From: Cucumis sativus
Lineage: Eukaryota; Streptophyta; Magnoliopsida; Cucurbitales; Cucurbitaceae
Direction: 5' to 3'
Assembly: GCF_000004075.3 (NCBI RefSeq)
Contig: NC_026660.2
Location: forward strand, 29,763,498 to 29,827,497
Length of the DNA: 64,000 nt
The notes under the pieces were generated by a model. That model had not been told where the DNA came from. It was given only the letters and a program-made list of their open reading frames with translations, and did no database searches. The translations under genes were made by a program, and so were the position numbers. Below, piece after piece: positions 37,545 to 51,081 of this stretch. How positions within the stretch are numbered: position 1 is the stretch's first letter; each line of letters begins with the position of its first letter.

Positions 37545-38481
37545 GATATTGACACAGTACAGTATAATGTTGTTTGCTTCAGTTTGGTGGGTTTAACGGT
37601 GTCAAAACTTTGGCATCCTTTTAAACTAATGTGTGTTTGAATAATGTTGTAAGAACTAATAAATGAAACCTCAGCCAAGTGGCAGATTATTTTTCTTTGT
37701 ACATGTAGAAATACACAAGCTTTACTTTGATAGTTATTTTGCTCATTCAAAATGATACTTAATAATAAATTTATATTGGATCAATATATTGGTATATTAT
37801 TGTATTTTTTTTAGAAAAATAGTTTAATTGCCTAATCTACCATTAAAATTTCATAAATATGAAAAAAATTGTCAAAAAAATGTGTTAGAGATTTTCTCCT
37901 TTGGGCGGATCCTAATTCTATAAACTTGGAAAGAAACGTGCAAGGTTGCTTGATGATGGATATTCAAATTCAGATGAGGGGTTGAGACCTTGTAGGCTGA
38001 TATCCGTCTACATGTTACGGATACTGGTGGTCTACTATTGATAATAAACTACTATATACTATTCATAGACTACTATAGTCTACTTATTATTCATTATAGC
38101 TATCCATTTAGAAAAATACATTTATACACTTTGAACACACTAAAATGTATATAAGTTGGCACCTATTTTTAAAAAAAAATCAAGATAAGAAATACCTTTT
38201 CAAAAAGAAAGGAACTTGAAAGTGAGAATGAAATAAGGGCATATTCCTTTAACAAACTTTGATTCCCACATCCGTATGCAGTGGACATGGCGGTGGAATA
38301 GGATCAATAAAAGAACTCTCCCCTAGTGGGCACAAATGGCTCTTACTATATTCTCCTCCCATGTCAGACAAACTACCTTCCTTCGTTACTTTCTTTCTCA
38401 ATTTCACTCCTTAACTGTGACTACATCCCTCCGCCCAATACAATCCTCGTCAAAATCCAATTTCTTCTATTCTTCACTCCA
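37545..38481. other. Intergenic region between OBAP and CPDase
   Basis: OBAP 3' flank, AT-rich DNA, and a run of TA/CTA-rich sequence at 38,025-38,100 that contains the perfect stem TAGACTA-CTA-TAGTCTA near 38,067. The CPDase promoter occupies the right end. No gene recognised. Confidence 0.4.
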
Positions 38482-39971
38482 ATGATGAACCCAGAATCGG
38501 CATCTATCCAATCCGATGAAGAGGAAACGCACGTGTATTCTGTGTGGGCTCTTCCTCCCGAAGATGTCTCCGCCAGAATCGAGAACCTCATGAAAAGCCT
38601 CAGATCCGAGTTTGGCGGGCCCCTATTCGAGCCACATATCACCGTTGTTGGAGCAATCCGTCTCACCGCTGAAGACGCCCTTACCAAATTCCGCACGGCT
38701 TGTCAGGGGATTAAGGCTTATCAAGCCACCGTCGATCATGTAACCACCGGAACCTTCTTCTACCAGTGTGTTTTTCTCCTTATTCATCCTACCACCGAGG
38801 TGCTGCCCTCTCATCTTTCTGCTCTTCCTTTCCGTCTTTTACGGTTCTTTGTTTTTCCTCTTTTTGTTTGTTTGATTCTTCTCTCGCCTCCTCTTTTTTT
38901 TTTTTTTTTTTTTCCTTTTCAGGTGGTGGAGACAAGTTCACATTTTTGTAAACATTTTGATTTCAAAAGCTCTACCCGTAAGTTCTTATTCTCCTGCTGA
39001 ATTTTTAGTTTCCCAAAAAAAATGCTATATTCACATTCAATGCAGTATCTTCTTAAGGATATAAATTTTGACTTTGAAGTAGCAGTTTTGTTTGTTGATT
39101 TGCTAATTCAATCATGAATTACATTCAGAATGATGAATTGGTTCTACTATCTCTCTATAAAATCAAATTGATATATGCTTCAACCAGGGTGAGAGTTTCT
39201 GCGGGCCAGCTTATGTAATTTTAGACTAAGATTACCTGATGATCATATTTGGATTTTACATATTTTGTGTTAAAGATCCCTCAATACTTGGTTAATTAAT
39301 GGGTCAAGGAAGATTCGTTAAACTTGTTGTGATTATTCATCTTGATGGTGATAGTAATGGCAATTATCTGCAAAATGATATACTCATATACGTGAGCAGA
39401 CTAAGAAGTTGAGCTAAATTTCTTCTTTAAGATCAAATGATAATTTAATTGGATTAGTTATATGAAGGTAAATAAATGCAAGCGTGTTTTCTATTCAATT
39501 GGTGAAGTTTAGCATCTTTTGCCCTTCTTTGTTTCGAATTTCTTTACTTAGAGATGAACAGAGAATCCCTTGTATGAGATATAGGCTGCTACTCCTGTAT
39601 TGCAACTTTCTTTAAATTGGTGAGGTTTGAGTTTTAAAATAGATCAAGTTCTCTGAAAGGTTCGGCTGGAGTAGAATAGAACAAAAAGTATGCTTGTTTA
39701 GCAACAAGGTAATGAGGATGCTTCTCGAATCTCAACTAATAACATGAATGACATTTCTGTATCAGCTTACATGCCGCATATGAGCCTACTGTATTCCCAC
39801 ATATCAGATGAAAAAAGGAAGCAGGCAAAAGAAATAGCAGACAAGCTCGATGAAGCCGTGAACGGCCTGAGATTCCCCATTACTCGACTTGCACTGTGCA
39901 AAACAGACACTGCGGATGAAACTCTGAAGTCCTGGGATAAAATTGTAGAACACGATCTTTCTTCAAGTTAG
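38482..39971 (+). CDS. CPD1: Cyclic phosphodiesterase, 2H family (CPDase)
   Basis: Three exons: 38482-38799, 38923-38977 and 39766-39971, giving 192 aa; the middle exon is only 55 bp. Start is the double ATG at 38482/38485 (MMNPESASIQ), and either may be used. The two catalytic HxT/S motifs of 2H phosphoesterases are present: PHITVVG (His52, Thr54) and YMPHMSLLY (His129, Ser131), with the conserved FRTACQGIKAY and RLALCKTDTADETLKSW between and after. The plant enzyme opens ADP-ribose 1'',2''-cyclic phosphate, a by-product of tRNA splicing, to the 1''-phosphate and also acts on 2',3'-cyclic nucleotides, in the cytosol. Length is as expected (about 181-195 aa). The intron before exon 3 (788 bp) is longer than the coding sequence. 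Confidence 0.93.
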
Positions 39972-40867
39972 CTTCTGTTTTTTATCCAAGCCCCTTGAAG
40001 ATCTAAGCTATGTTAGTTTACCATATTTGTTCCAACAATGTCGAAGATCTAGACAATGTTCTGTTACACAGTTTACCGTATTTGTTTCAACGATGTCTGT
40101 ACTCCTCTAGACTTCTTAACTGGAAAAAAAATAAATGTCAGCCGAAGGTCTTGTTTGGCAGCTTACAAAGCTTCGTGATTAGATTGTTTTGAACCTTTTC
40201 TGTTATTTAGAAAACAAGTTTTAAAAGTAAACTTTATTTGAAACCAAAGAATTACAGCAGAAATTTCTCAATTTTCTATTTTACTCTTTTTTCGTTTTTT
40301 ATACAGAAGAATTATGCATTTCTCTAGTTGCATCTAAGAATGGGAACGTTGACAAATTTATAGCAATACAAGTGGACAAAGTTTGTTTATTTATTTATTT
40401 TAAGAAATAAACTATACAACAAGTGGAGTTTATTGTATTTTTGCTAAAATCGAGTAAATGAGTTGGAAACATCAGCTTCAATGGCGTTTTGCAAGTCAAT
40501 TGCCGAAAATTTAAACCAATCGCCATATCTCAAAACTCAAAGAACGAGAACTGTTGTACCGCGACATTCCTTTCTATCTACGCGCGAATACGTCGTCCTC
40601 ATCATCATCACTAGGCCCACCTTTCCAATCCACTTTTCCTAAAAATCTTCTTGCTTTTTCTCATTAATTGTTGCCCTCACTATCTCTCTCTTTCTCTCTT
40701 CAATAAGCATATGCAAATTGCCTTCTGGATCGACTACCAAAGTTTACAGTGAAGCTTTTTCCAGATCCCACAAACCAACCAACTGGTTTTTAATAGTTTT
40801 GCCTTATAAGAAGGTTTACTCCGATTCCGACAGATACTTGTTCTTTCATTCTTTTGTTTCCGTGGCA
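39972..40867. other. Intergenic region between CPDase and the ankyrin kinase
   Basis: CPDase 3' flank, with an imperfect local duplication near 40,010-40,105 (GTTTACCATATTTGTTCCAAC and GTTTACCGTATTTGTTTCAAC type copies), then the kinase promoter and leader. An in-frame ATG at 40718 extends the kinase frame upstream but gives sequence without family similarity. Confidence 0.4.
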
Positions 40868-43800
40868 ATGACGAGTCCAGTTAAGTTTAAGTTGGGGAAA
40901 CAGTCGTCCCTAGCGCCGGATGGAGATGTCCATCTTGAAGATTTGGAGGAGCTGGTCAAGCAGCATCAGACTGAGGAGGGGATAGATTCGAGGGTGAGGT
41001 TGATGTATTTGGCCAATGAAGGTGATTTGGAAGGGATTAATGAAGTCTTGGATTCGGGAGTTGATGTTAATTTCCGTGATATCGACAACCGGACGGCTTT
41101 GCATATTGCTGCTTGCCAGGGATTTGCCGACGTTGTCGCTTTGTTGCTCGAACGTGGCGCTGAAGTTGACTCCAAAGATCGCTGGGGGAGCACGGTAATG
41201 ATCACATTGCTCTCTCCTCTTTTTTCATTACTAATATAAGCGATAATTTCATCTTCTCTCTCTCATTTTCTAAATTTTGCCATATATGTAAATAAAACAC
41301 TGAAAAAAAAGGAAGTTTCACTCCAGTCCATTTTCTAATTCCATTTCCCCTGTTCGGCCCATTATGCGATCATGTTGATTGAAGTTCACAATGGGCTTTC
41401 TATAATCCGTTACTGGGAACTTGGGACGTGAGATGATATAAGATGGTCTCTGTTGAATGATTTCAGTTGCATTCTTCCTCTTTTGATACAATGCAACGTG
41501 AAAATTTAAGAATATTTGGGCAGCATGTATACAGTGTTGAATTGTCTAATGTTTCCTTAACAGCCTCTTAGAGATGCTATACATTACAAAAACCACGATG
41601 TGATCAAACTTCTGGAGAAGCATGGCGCAAAGCCTCCGGTATGGTCGCAATTTCTTAACTGGTATGAACCTTTTGGTGAATTCTGGTTCATGGGAAAGCT
41701 ATTGTTGAATACAGGTGGCCCCCATGCTCGTCAAGAATGCCCGTGAAGTGCCAGATTATGAAATTGATCCTAAGGAACTTGATTTTACTAACAGTGTGAA
41801 CATTACCAAGGTAAAATTTTGGATCTGTTTGTCTTTATTGAAAAGGAAAGAAAATAAAATAATGATGAAAGTTTGTTCATTTTCTCTTATTTTTGGACTT
41901 CATATTTTGTCGTTTCCACTTTTCAAATTATCCCCTTGAGTTGTTATCTGGATTTTCCCCTTTTCATTGATGAATGAAATGTTTTCTTAATAATAATAGC
42001 TACTTCAAATTCTTAAGTCATATATATGATATTGACAAGTGATTCTCAGAGAGTTTCTTGTGTGTGAATGAAATTTAACTCTCCATACCTGGCTCAGATT
42101 TGTATGGAGTCTATGTCTGTTTGTTCTGAAACAACAGGATATTCAAGTCGTGGTGAAGTGTGAGTTTTCGTGATTGATTTGTCTTTTTCTTCTTCTTCTT
42201 CTTTTTTTTTTTTTTTAATATGTTCGATAGAGTAGCTTGACACTTTGAGCTATCTTTGACTTTCTATTATTTCCATCTGCTGCCTCCAATTGTTAGTCGT
42301 CTAAGGATAAGGATATTTCGTGTTGGAAACACTTCTAGGGAACATTCCGCAGAGCATCTTGGCGTGGAACTGAGGTTGCTGTGAAAGAGCTTGGAGAAGA
42401 TCTATTCACCGATGAGGAGAAAGTGTGGGTTCTTTGATCTACTATTTAAATAGACTTATAATAGTTTTTATGGCCACTAGACCTCTTAGCCCTTGTTCTT
42501 ATACAGGAGGGCTTTCAGAGATGAGCTTGCATTGCTTCAGAAAATACGACACCCCAACGTTGTCCAGTTTCTAGGTGCTGTTACTCAAAGTTGGCCGATG
42601 ATGATCGTTACAGAATATTTACCAAAGGTTTTTCCTATCACTTAATTTGGAGAAATAGAGACATACTTCAATTTAAAGTTTGGTAATATTTCAATTGAAA
42701 CTGCGATTAATTTTGTTTTGTGCTGTTTCTGATACAGGGAGATCTTGGAGCATTATTGAGTAGAAAGAGAGAAATAAAAACAATGTCTGTTGTGAGACTT
42801 GCCCTTGATATTGCAAGGTCTATCTCTCAATTTAACAATTTGATACATACTATTGTAGCACTTAGTAAATCATGTGAAACCAAGCTGTGAATTATGTTAC
42901 AGAAAAGAAAGATGGTTATCATAATTTATGATGTTCCCGTTAATAGTTAATAGTGATTGGTGAATGGATTCACTATTAATACGTTCCACAATTCCCATGT
43001 TTAACTTTCTTGCAGTTTTATTTGAGAACGCGTGTTCCCTGTATTAGTCTTCTTTTGTTTTAAATTCATTTTTCCACCTGTCTTGAAAAAAAATCAGGGG
43101 GATGAACTACTTGCATGAGAACAAGCCAGCACCAATTATTCATCGTAATCTTGAGCCTTCGTAAGCTTTTCTGTTCCGTAACTCATATATTCTTAGGTGT
43201 TTTGTTTTTTGTTTCTAATTCAAGTGCCGGAACTTAAGAATATGATTTTTTCATCAAATTTCTGAAACCGGTGACAGATTTTAATATTGCTTTGATCAAG
43301 ATTTCAGAAACATTCTGAGGGATGATTCTGGCCACCTGAAAGTAGCAGATTTCGGAGTTAGCAAGTTATTGACAGTTAAAGAAGATAAATTTTCAACTTG
43401 TTCAGAGACTTCACGTGAGTCTCTTCTGTCTTGAATTCTGATCTACAAATTTTTTGTAATGGTTCATACCTAAGAAAACAATCCTTTTAGTATTCTTTGG
43501 TAATAGAGCGTACGGTTCGTTGATGCAGTAACACTTCCTTTGAGGAACTCTGCATCAACCCTTATTTGCCATTAAGTCAAGTGACATTTGAGATCGATTG
43601 CTTTAAAACTCAGGTGTTTTCTTTCCTCCATTTATAGGAAGATACCAAGCTCCAGAGGTTTTCAAAAATGAAGAATATGACACAAAGGTGGACGTGTTTT
43701 CATTTGCTTTGATTTTGCAAGAGGTATACATTCCTTTCTTTAATTTGTTTTATTTTATGTAGTATAAAGAAATAGTCCCAAGATTTTTCATACAATGATT

Positions 43801-45220
43801 GCTCCTGTTTGTGACCCAGTTTTATTAAATTAGAGGTTGGTTGCTCTTTGTTGATGCAGCGTTGTATGAGCGATTTAGAAGGTTAAGTCTATCACAGTTG
43901 ATTTATGAGATTTTATTCATTTTTTTAAGAGTATCGTCCATGCTATATTCCATTATTGATGCTCAGTTCTCTGGTCATGCAAGGGGAAAAAAATTCCCAT
44001 CTTCTAGGTAGTTTAGGGGGATGATGTGCTTGAGCATATAAAACGTTTAATGCATAAACAATTTTCTAATTAAAGCTTTCTGTTCGACAGTTTGAATACT
44101 GATATTTCCAACTTGCTATAATCCAGATGCTTGAAGGCTGTTCTCCATTTCCTGACAAAGCAGATAGTGAAGTTCCTAAATTGTACGCAGCAGGAGAACG
44201 TCCCCCATTTGGAGCATTAATTAAACGTTACGCAAATGGACTAAAAGAGTGAGTTCTATCAACCCAAGCTATTTGGTTTTAATTTATTATGAGTAATGGT
44301 AAATTTCCAGTTTGTTTCATAATTTTGTTCTAAAATTTAAAATTTTAGGGTTGAAAAGTTCGTGGGTTTTAGTGTATCATTTCTGTAAATATGGTTCTTT
44401 CTTATCAGTTATGTTTTTTCGTACCTCCTGAATCTTCAGCATCGAAAGTCTCATTTCTTATAAAAAAAGGGAAGATTACTACTCTGTACTCTTAGAGGTT
44501 ACAACGGTCTGCATAATTCAGGATTTTAACTTTATTTTGTTGGGCTTAACTTTTGGAAGTTATGTTTTAGAAAGTGGTAATATGCACATCATGAGTTCAT
44601 AATACTGGTTCTCTTAGCTATCATGCACTGAATTATTCTTCGACACCTCACTTGCAAGTTGCCACCAGAGCCAAATCAATTACCCAGCAATTCACATATT
44701 CAATTTGTCCTCGTGAAAATAATTTGTTTGCAGGCTAATTGAAGAATGTTGGAACGAGAAGCCAAATAAGAGACCAACTTTTAGGCAGATAATAACCCAG
44801 CTGGAATTCATTTACAACAGATTCTGTCATAAGAGGCGCTGGAAGGTAGCCCATGGCCTCTGCTTTTTGTTGTCTCCCTATCCCTAGAATTGTTTTAGTG
44901 CATAAGCTTTTTGAAGATGATGCAGACATCCATAAGGAAGATAAGCCGTATATACCTGTTCACGTGGCTCTTCACTATTGTTGATTTTCTGATTAAAGTT
45001 TTATTAGATATCCTATCCTACTTGTACACTTGACAGTTCTTATTTATTTTTAATTATTAGATTAAAAAATGATTTTGATGGAAACTTACTCTTGCCTTCA
45101 ACATACATACAGGTCAGGCCATTGAAATGCTTCCAGAATATTGAGGCAATGCTGAAGAAAGATCGTCTCCGCCGAAGCAGTTTCAATCTATCTTCACATT
45201 CTTCTGCCAGCAGTATTTGA
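40868..45220 (+). CDS. BHP: Raf-like ankyrin-repeat kinase of the VIK/BHP group, HRD motif altered
   Basis: Twelve exons: 40868-41194, 41564-41638, 41715-41810, 42339-42424, 42507-42627, 42738-42817, 43098-43160, 43308-43414, 43638-43723, 44127-44248, 44734-44845, 45113-45220; all boundaries and phases fit, 460 aa. Start MTSPVKFKLGKQSSLAP matches VIK-type proteins; an ATG at 40718 is in frame but unlikely. Ankyrin repeats span about 43-134 (RTALHIAACQGFADVVALLL), followed by a C-group Raf-like kinase domain from about 162. Lys182 (VAVK) and Asp297 (ADFG) are intact, but the catalytic loop reads HRNLEPSN (277-284): Asn replaces the catalytic Asp and Glu the usual Lys. The glycine-rich loop is also poor. 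Activity is therefore doubtful. BHP in Arabidopsis acts in guard-cell blue-light signalling to the plasma-membrane proton pump; VIK works with the receptor VH1/BRL2. Position next to AG favours BHP. Confidence 0.9.
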
Positions 45221-46448
45221 TTAGTCAGATTGTGGTCCAATACTATGTTTACCTTTTCAGTGTGTGATGAAGCTTGTTTCACGGAAGTAACTTTCTGACA
45301 GTTCTAATTCTACAATTGTCATGACACTGATTTTAGAATTTGCGAGCTTCTGGGATGAGAAACATGTACACCATTTTTTTATTAAAATTCCACCTTTGAA
45401 TCTGTAACAAACTCAAAATTGAATCTTCATTGTTACTTTGAAATGCAAGATCGTGGTTGTTTGAATGAAACACCTCAACTATATTTCAACATTCGACCTG
45501 TTGGACATTTTCTTTTTCATGTCCTTGTATCGCTTCCTTCTTTCTAAAGTCTATTATTTTCCAGAAACGTGTGGATGTTAAGAAAATAACAAAGATAGGA
45601 ATTCCATTTTGTTGACTGTTGGTGGTTGATTTTTTTTCCCTTGATGTTTTTCATCCAGGAGATGTCAGCACCAAGTGTAGCAGCTAGTAGCTACCAACTT
45701 TTGCCAATGTGAACCATCAAATGGGAAAAGTTTGACAAACAGGTATGCTTGTTATATGTGGCATGAAAGTAGTACCAAATTGTAAGTTTCTGTTTCAAAT
45801 TTGATCCTGTTGGTAAAAGAACCAACTTGCTGACATAAGAAGCAAATATTTGTTTGGGTTGTTTGTAAAGTTTCCAATCACCGATATTTTGGGGATTGGA
45901 TTTGAAGTTGGAGAGTTGGTCAATAGCTCATTGTGGCAAATTAGAAAACCTCAATTCTATGAGATTGAAAAGACTGGTTGTTGTATCTTAAGAACATCCA
46001 TTCCTTAAAATCTCCATTTCCAGGGCAATCAACAGTATCAAATCCACATGGGAAATCGGATTTTCGCTATGTTTGTTCATCACATGGCCTTCAGAAATTC
46101 GAAGCTTTTAATCCTCACGATTATGGATCTATTTTTTCCATGCCACTGTTTGGTCAACATTGTGAATAGGAGTGTACACTGGCCGAGTTGGGGACTTCTT
46201 TTAAATTCAGGTTGCCTCACATATTATTATTTTTAATTGTACCTGTGAAAAAGTAGCACAATATAAAAAAAATCAAATGAAGTAAAATTTAAATCTTGCT
46301 CTTACGGTGTAATAGGAGTTTTATCTACAACAGAGTTTATTACTAATAGGAGTGTATTATTAATAGATTTTATTATATTTGCAATTCTTTAACAATTTTT
46401 TCGAGCACTGAATTATTAACCCTAAAAGTGTCAATTGCAATTATCCAG

Positions 46449-46496
46449 GTCACTGTTAGACCTACTTTCAACGTCACTGTTAGACCTACATTCAAC
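46449..46496. repeat. 24 bp tandem duplication
   Basis: The unit beginning GTCACTGTTAGACCTAC is present twice in succession (46449-46472 and 46473-46496) with one base different. Local duplication, no evident function. Confidence 0.85.
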
Positions 46497-46848
46497 ATTG
46501 TGAAAATTACCCATCTCTTTGTTAAAAATCAGAAAAATATGCAACAGAGCAAGCAACCTTCACTGAAATCTACTGTTTGCTACAAATTGGTCTGAGTTTC
46601 CTACAGTTCAAAATTCACAATGCTATGCCACAAACTTAGGGTTCAACAGACAACCCAAACATTCCCCTGCGGTTCGTGGCTCTCTATGACTATGGTCCCT
46701 CTCATTAGTATAGGATAATAACTACAACCATACTTTTACATTTTTATAGGCTCTTAGAAGTGGTGGCAGTTCATTCATGTACTTCTCCCGTACACAAGGG
46801 AAGCCTTTGGGAAGAGAAGGTGCGCAGTGTTTATATGGGTTGAAAGAC

Positions 46849-46868
46849 AACCTCTCTTATGAGAGGTT
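46849..46868. repeat. Inverted repeat (hairpin)
   Basis: AACCTCTC-TTAT-GAGAGGTT is a perfect 8 bp stem with a 4 nt loop. Beyond a small bulge, flanking ATGGGTTG and CACCCCAT extend it with one mismatch. It could be a small RNA precursor, an attenuated mobile-element remnant or chance. Confidence 0.5.
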
Positions 46869-47814
46869 CACCCCATGCTTTCTTTGAAAACATATTCTCG
46901 TTAAAGTATAAAAAACACTGCAATTTTATGTTCCTTTTGCAAAGGAGATGTGAAACTTATTCAGGTATAGAGCTCAGGCATGGTGGAAAGGAAAAAGTAT
47001 GTCAGTAAAGCAGAGTTTCTTTCTGGCCCAAAACTGCTACTCAAGAGCTTTAGCAACTCAGGCCATTGCATACCTGCAACAAGTTTGTTCAATTTTCCTT
47101 TTACTCTCTCTAAATTAATGCTTTCTTTACACTTCCTCTATCCCCTTCTCCCACTCTATTTCTATTAATGGAGTTTCCATTGAAGTTGCAAATAAAATGA
47201 GGAAGAAAAGAAGCCCAAGTTGATAAGTTGAATCTCAATTGCCATTGTTGGTAACTGGTGTGTAGTGAAATGTTGGTTTCATACTTTATAATTCACAAAG
47301 CCTTGGTTGTTTTTTTTTTCTTTGGGAGATCTATCTTGTGTCTAGTAGTGGCATGTTGATAGACCACGAATATATAGATATAGAGTGAAATCTAGAGTCA
47401 TTACAACAGCTATGGCACTACATGTTGAAGCATACAACCATTTTAGTGACAAAAGTGGACCCACCTATATGTAGAACATAAAACACTAGTTTTAGTTAAG
47501 AATACGCAAGAAAAAGACTTCAAATGGAGAGATGTGTCATAAGAGTAGAGTACGTAGGACCCTTTGACGAGTTTGAATTGAGTATGATGTTATTTATTGA
47601 TTTGCACAAGAGAAAGTAGCTAAGTTGAGTTAGATGAAGAAATTAAGATGTTTGATGCAGAGATTAGAAAAATTGAAGAGGGGAAGGTTGAAATTCATAG
47701 GTATGGCATATGGGCATTTATGGGGTTTAGGTTTGATTGCATTGAAGCCCTTCACACTCACCCTCTTTTGAGAAATTAAGTGCTCTCTACTGCCTTTTGT
47801 GGTCCCTTTCAAGA

Positions 47815-47816
<2 letters not shown>

Positions 47817-47847
<31 letters not shown>
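47817..47847. repeat. (AT)n microsatellite
   Basis: About 15 AT units in intergenic DNA, followed within 30 bp by a TTTTC-type pyrimidine repeat. Simple sequence only. Confidence 0.9.
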
Positions 47848-47854
<7 letters not shown>

Positions 47855-50800
47855 AACTCACACACCCTTTTTCTTTTCTTTTCTTTTCTTTTCTTTTTTC
47901 ATTCTACTTTATTTGAATACCCCAATTTATTCATTTTGTATGAGTAAACTACATAGAGATTATCCCAATTAAATCTTAAACAAGGGAAAACAATGCCAAA
48001 TTTCTTTCAATTTCATCCCAAAACCTTTACCTTCTAGACTGAAAAATGAAAATATTCTTCTTCTCATGTGTGCCATTTAATTAATATAATTAAAACATGT
48101 TTAGGGCAGTTTTCTCCTTGATCTCCTTGTGAATTAGTTCAACTTATAATTATTATTAACATTTTGCTAAATTTTAGAGTGAAATCAGCAGAATTAGAGA
48201 TGGTGTAATGAGAGCACATGTTTTAGATTAGGTTAATTTCATGAAATTGAATGGTTTTATACATGAAAATTGATACAATAATTAGTCTCTAAAAATAGAT
48301 TTTAAGAAGAGTAATAAAATTGAAGTGAAAGTAGAATTTAGAAGTTTAATTTTTAAAAATCAAATAGTTAATACATTTTTTAAAATAGCAAAATAAATTA
48401 AAATATTAACAAGTTTTAACAAAATTTTGAATTTTATGAATAATGTTAGTAAACTTTTTGTCAAATTTGAATAATTAACCTAATTTCTTTTTCACATTTT
48501 TAAAATTGGCGTAGGCACTAAACTTAAAATTAAAATCCTAGTGTTCCATTGAATACATATATGTATATAAGAAAAAGGAAGAAGGAAATATAAGTATAGA
48601 CTCAAAACCTATAAAATACAAAAATTTAGAAACTTACTAAATAAAAGAATTGAAAGTAATTGAATAATTGATTAGACAAAATTTTAAAAGTATTTTGAAA
48701 ATAGAATAGACAGAAAATAGTACTAAACTTATAAATAAACATTATTGTATCTCTCATTTGATTAGCTAGAAACCATGGGTGCCCATTACTAATCCCATCC
48801 ATATTTTTGTGCTCAATAAGAAAAGACATCTCTATGCTATCCTATTTCATCAAATGTTTAGCTTAGAATTATTAGATTTAATATGATGTAAGGATTATTG
48901 TTTTCAATTTCCATATGAAGCAACAAAACCCTTTTTAGTTGTTTATGTATTGATGGGTTATTTGTTTTCTGTATATATAATTCAAGTAGAGTAATTAAGT
49001 GTTGTAATTATAAACCCAATTAAGTTTTGGGATTGGTTGTTGACTACAACTTTCATACAATCGTCTATCTAACTTGGACACATAATTTTGATGTTCAATG
49101 ATATGTCGCGATATTTTAGCATAAAAAAAACGAGTCCTTGATGCAATGCTTTTGGATCAAAGCATGTTGAGGTTGTACGATGGGTATGTCAAACTAATTG
49201 AGATGCTCAACATCGAGTACTTTGAAAGCATAGTGTGTTAGTATAGATGTGATTTATTGTTCGAATTCTCCAATTCTCAATTAAACTACCAAACATTCAA
49301 AGTCCACTTTTTCTTTTTGGAAAAAAATGATTTTTTTATTGAGCATTTATATATCGTATAACTAAGTTGCATAAACTTATGAACACACAACGCTTATTCG
49401 CACCGATACATTTAATGGTTAGGTCTGGTTTGATAACAATTTCATTTTTACAATTTTGTTTTTGAAATTCATGTTTTTTACTCCAAATTTTATTTTAAAA
49501 AATTATTGTTATTTTTTTGGTTTTTTAAACCATTGATAAAAAAAGTAGATAAAAAAAAAAGGAAGGGAAAGAATACTAACTATAAGGAGTACTGTTTATA
49601 AAATCAATAATAAAACTTCATTCTTCAATCTCCAAACCACATGACCAAATTTATTCCAAATCACTTTTTTTTTTTTTTTCACAAAGTTACGCTATAAATG
49701 ATAAAATGATTCTATAAAGTGATTCTCAACATAATACACACTTCTCTGTATATGATAATTATCAGATGAATACCATATTGTGGATGATGAGACAATAGTG
49801 AGATTGGTAAAAGTGAAGACTTCTAATACATTAACCTTTGATCATTTATGCTTCAGTATCCTCTTCATAAAAAGATTATATATATGTTTTCAATAACTAT
49901 TAAACCAAATAATTATTTTATTTTTAAAAAAAGAAAAAGGATGTCAAGTTTTGCAGAAACACTAATGTTTATAATGTTGAGCCACAAATTGGCCACATGA
50001 CACATGAAAAAACTTTTCGTGTCAGATTGATCAATTGGGCATTATTATTTTGAGTGTCCAAACCTTTCTATTTAATTGCTTCCATGAATCCACATTTCCT
50101 CTTCTATTCTTCTTATTACTTTTTTCTTCCCTCTTTTCTTTTGGAACAATCTTGCCCAATCTCTAACCATATATATATTCAAACTTGAATCTCCTTCCAT
50201 CAATCAAAATGACTTGTCATTTTACAAACTTTGACATATCCAATCATCATTAAATCAGACCATACGATAAAATGAAAATGGCCCTTCTTCATTCAACAAA
50301 ATGGAAATTTATTTATGTTTGAGATGGGGCTGCTGAATCCCTTCTATTATTGCCTTTGCTAAGTTAAAATAGAAAGCCCCTTGAGGTTACTTTGTCATAT
50401 CATATATCTCTCATTCTCTTTCTCTTTTACCTTTACCAAACCAAACCACAAAAGAAAAAAGAAAGAAAGAAAAAACCTCAATGACTTCAAACAATAAACA
50501 CTAATTAATCATTAATTTTTATTGTGACTGATGAACTCTAAATGAGGGGTTTAGAGAGAGTATTAGTTTGGCAGATCATATAGAATGTTTTTTTTTCCAT
50601 ATAACAGCTATATGTCATTATCTTTTGATTTTGTTATGGCTCTTTTTATTCTCTAATTTGTGTAAAGATTTTTAACATCAAGCTCAATAATGCAACTTAT
50701 TCCAACATCCCTGTCAACCCATTAATAATCACTTCACAAGTCCTTTTCCTTTCTTTCTCTTTCTCTCTTTTCATCTCTCTCTCTCTTTCTCAAGAAAAAG

Positions 50801-51081
50801 AGTTCTAGAGAATTTGAGATGCCATTGTAATGTCCAAGCATTATCAGTCACCACTCACAAGAATGATTAAGGAAGAAGGAAAGGTATTTTGATTATATAA
50901 TGGGACTGTTACATCTTTAACCTTCTCTTTTGTTTCATTACTTGGATTACTTTACTCTAAACAAAAATGAAAAAAAAAAGAATAATAAACAAAAATTTAC
51001 AGCTAATAGAAAAAAGTTGCAAGTAGAATGATTTGGTAAATAAACATCTGTATAGCTGATAAAGGGTCATTTTCTTTACTT

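Larger units (their letters stand above)
45221..51081. other. 5.9 kb intergenic region upstream of AGAMOUS
   Basis: No protein gene recognised. Contents seen: a 24 bp tandem duplication (46449-46496), a hairpin (46849-46868), a (TA)n microsatellite (47817-47847), a TTTTC-type repeat (about 47,871-47,897), long AT-rich stretches, and pyrimidine-rich sequence close to the AG promoter (about 50,745-50,790). Open frames near 45,978-46,236 and 46,980-47,168 have no known counterpart. Part of this space is probably AG upstream control DNA, although the best known AG control lies in its second large intron. Confidence 0.4.

Noticed and set aside
38025-38110. Small transposon (MITE) suggested by CTA/TAG-rich inverted sequence
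   Set aside because: Only a 7 bp stem is perfect and no terminal repeats with target duplication could be delimited.
44846-44890. Alternative kinase C-terminus by reading through the exon 11 donor
   Set aside because: The read-through adds a short tail without similarity, while the spliced exon 12 (VRPLKCFQNIEAMLKK) matches the family C-terminus.
45978-46236. Two overlapping open frames on the plus strand after the kinase gene
   Set aside because: Neither has an identifiable domain; they may be part of an extended 3' region or chance frames.
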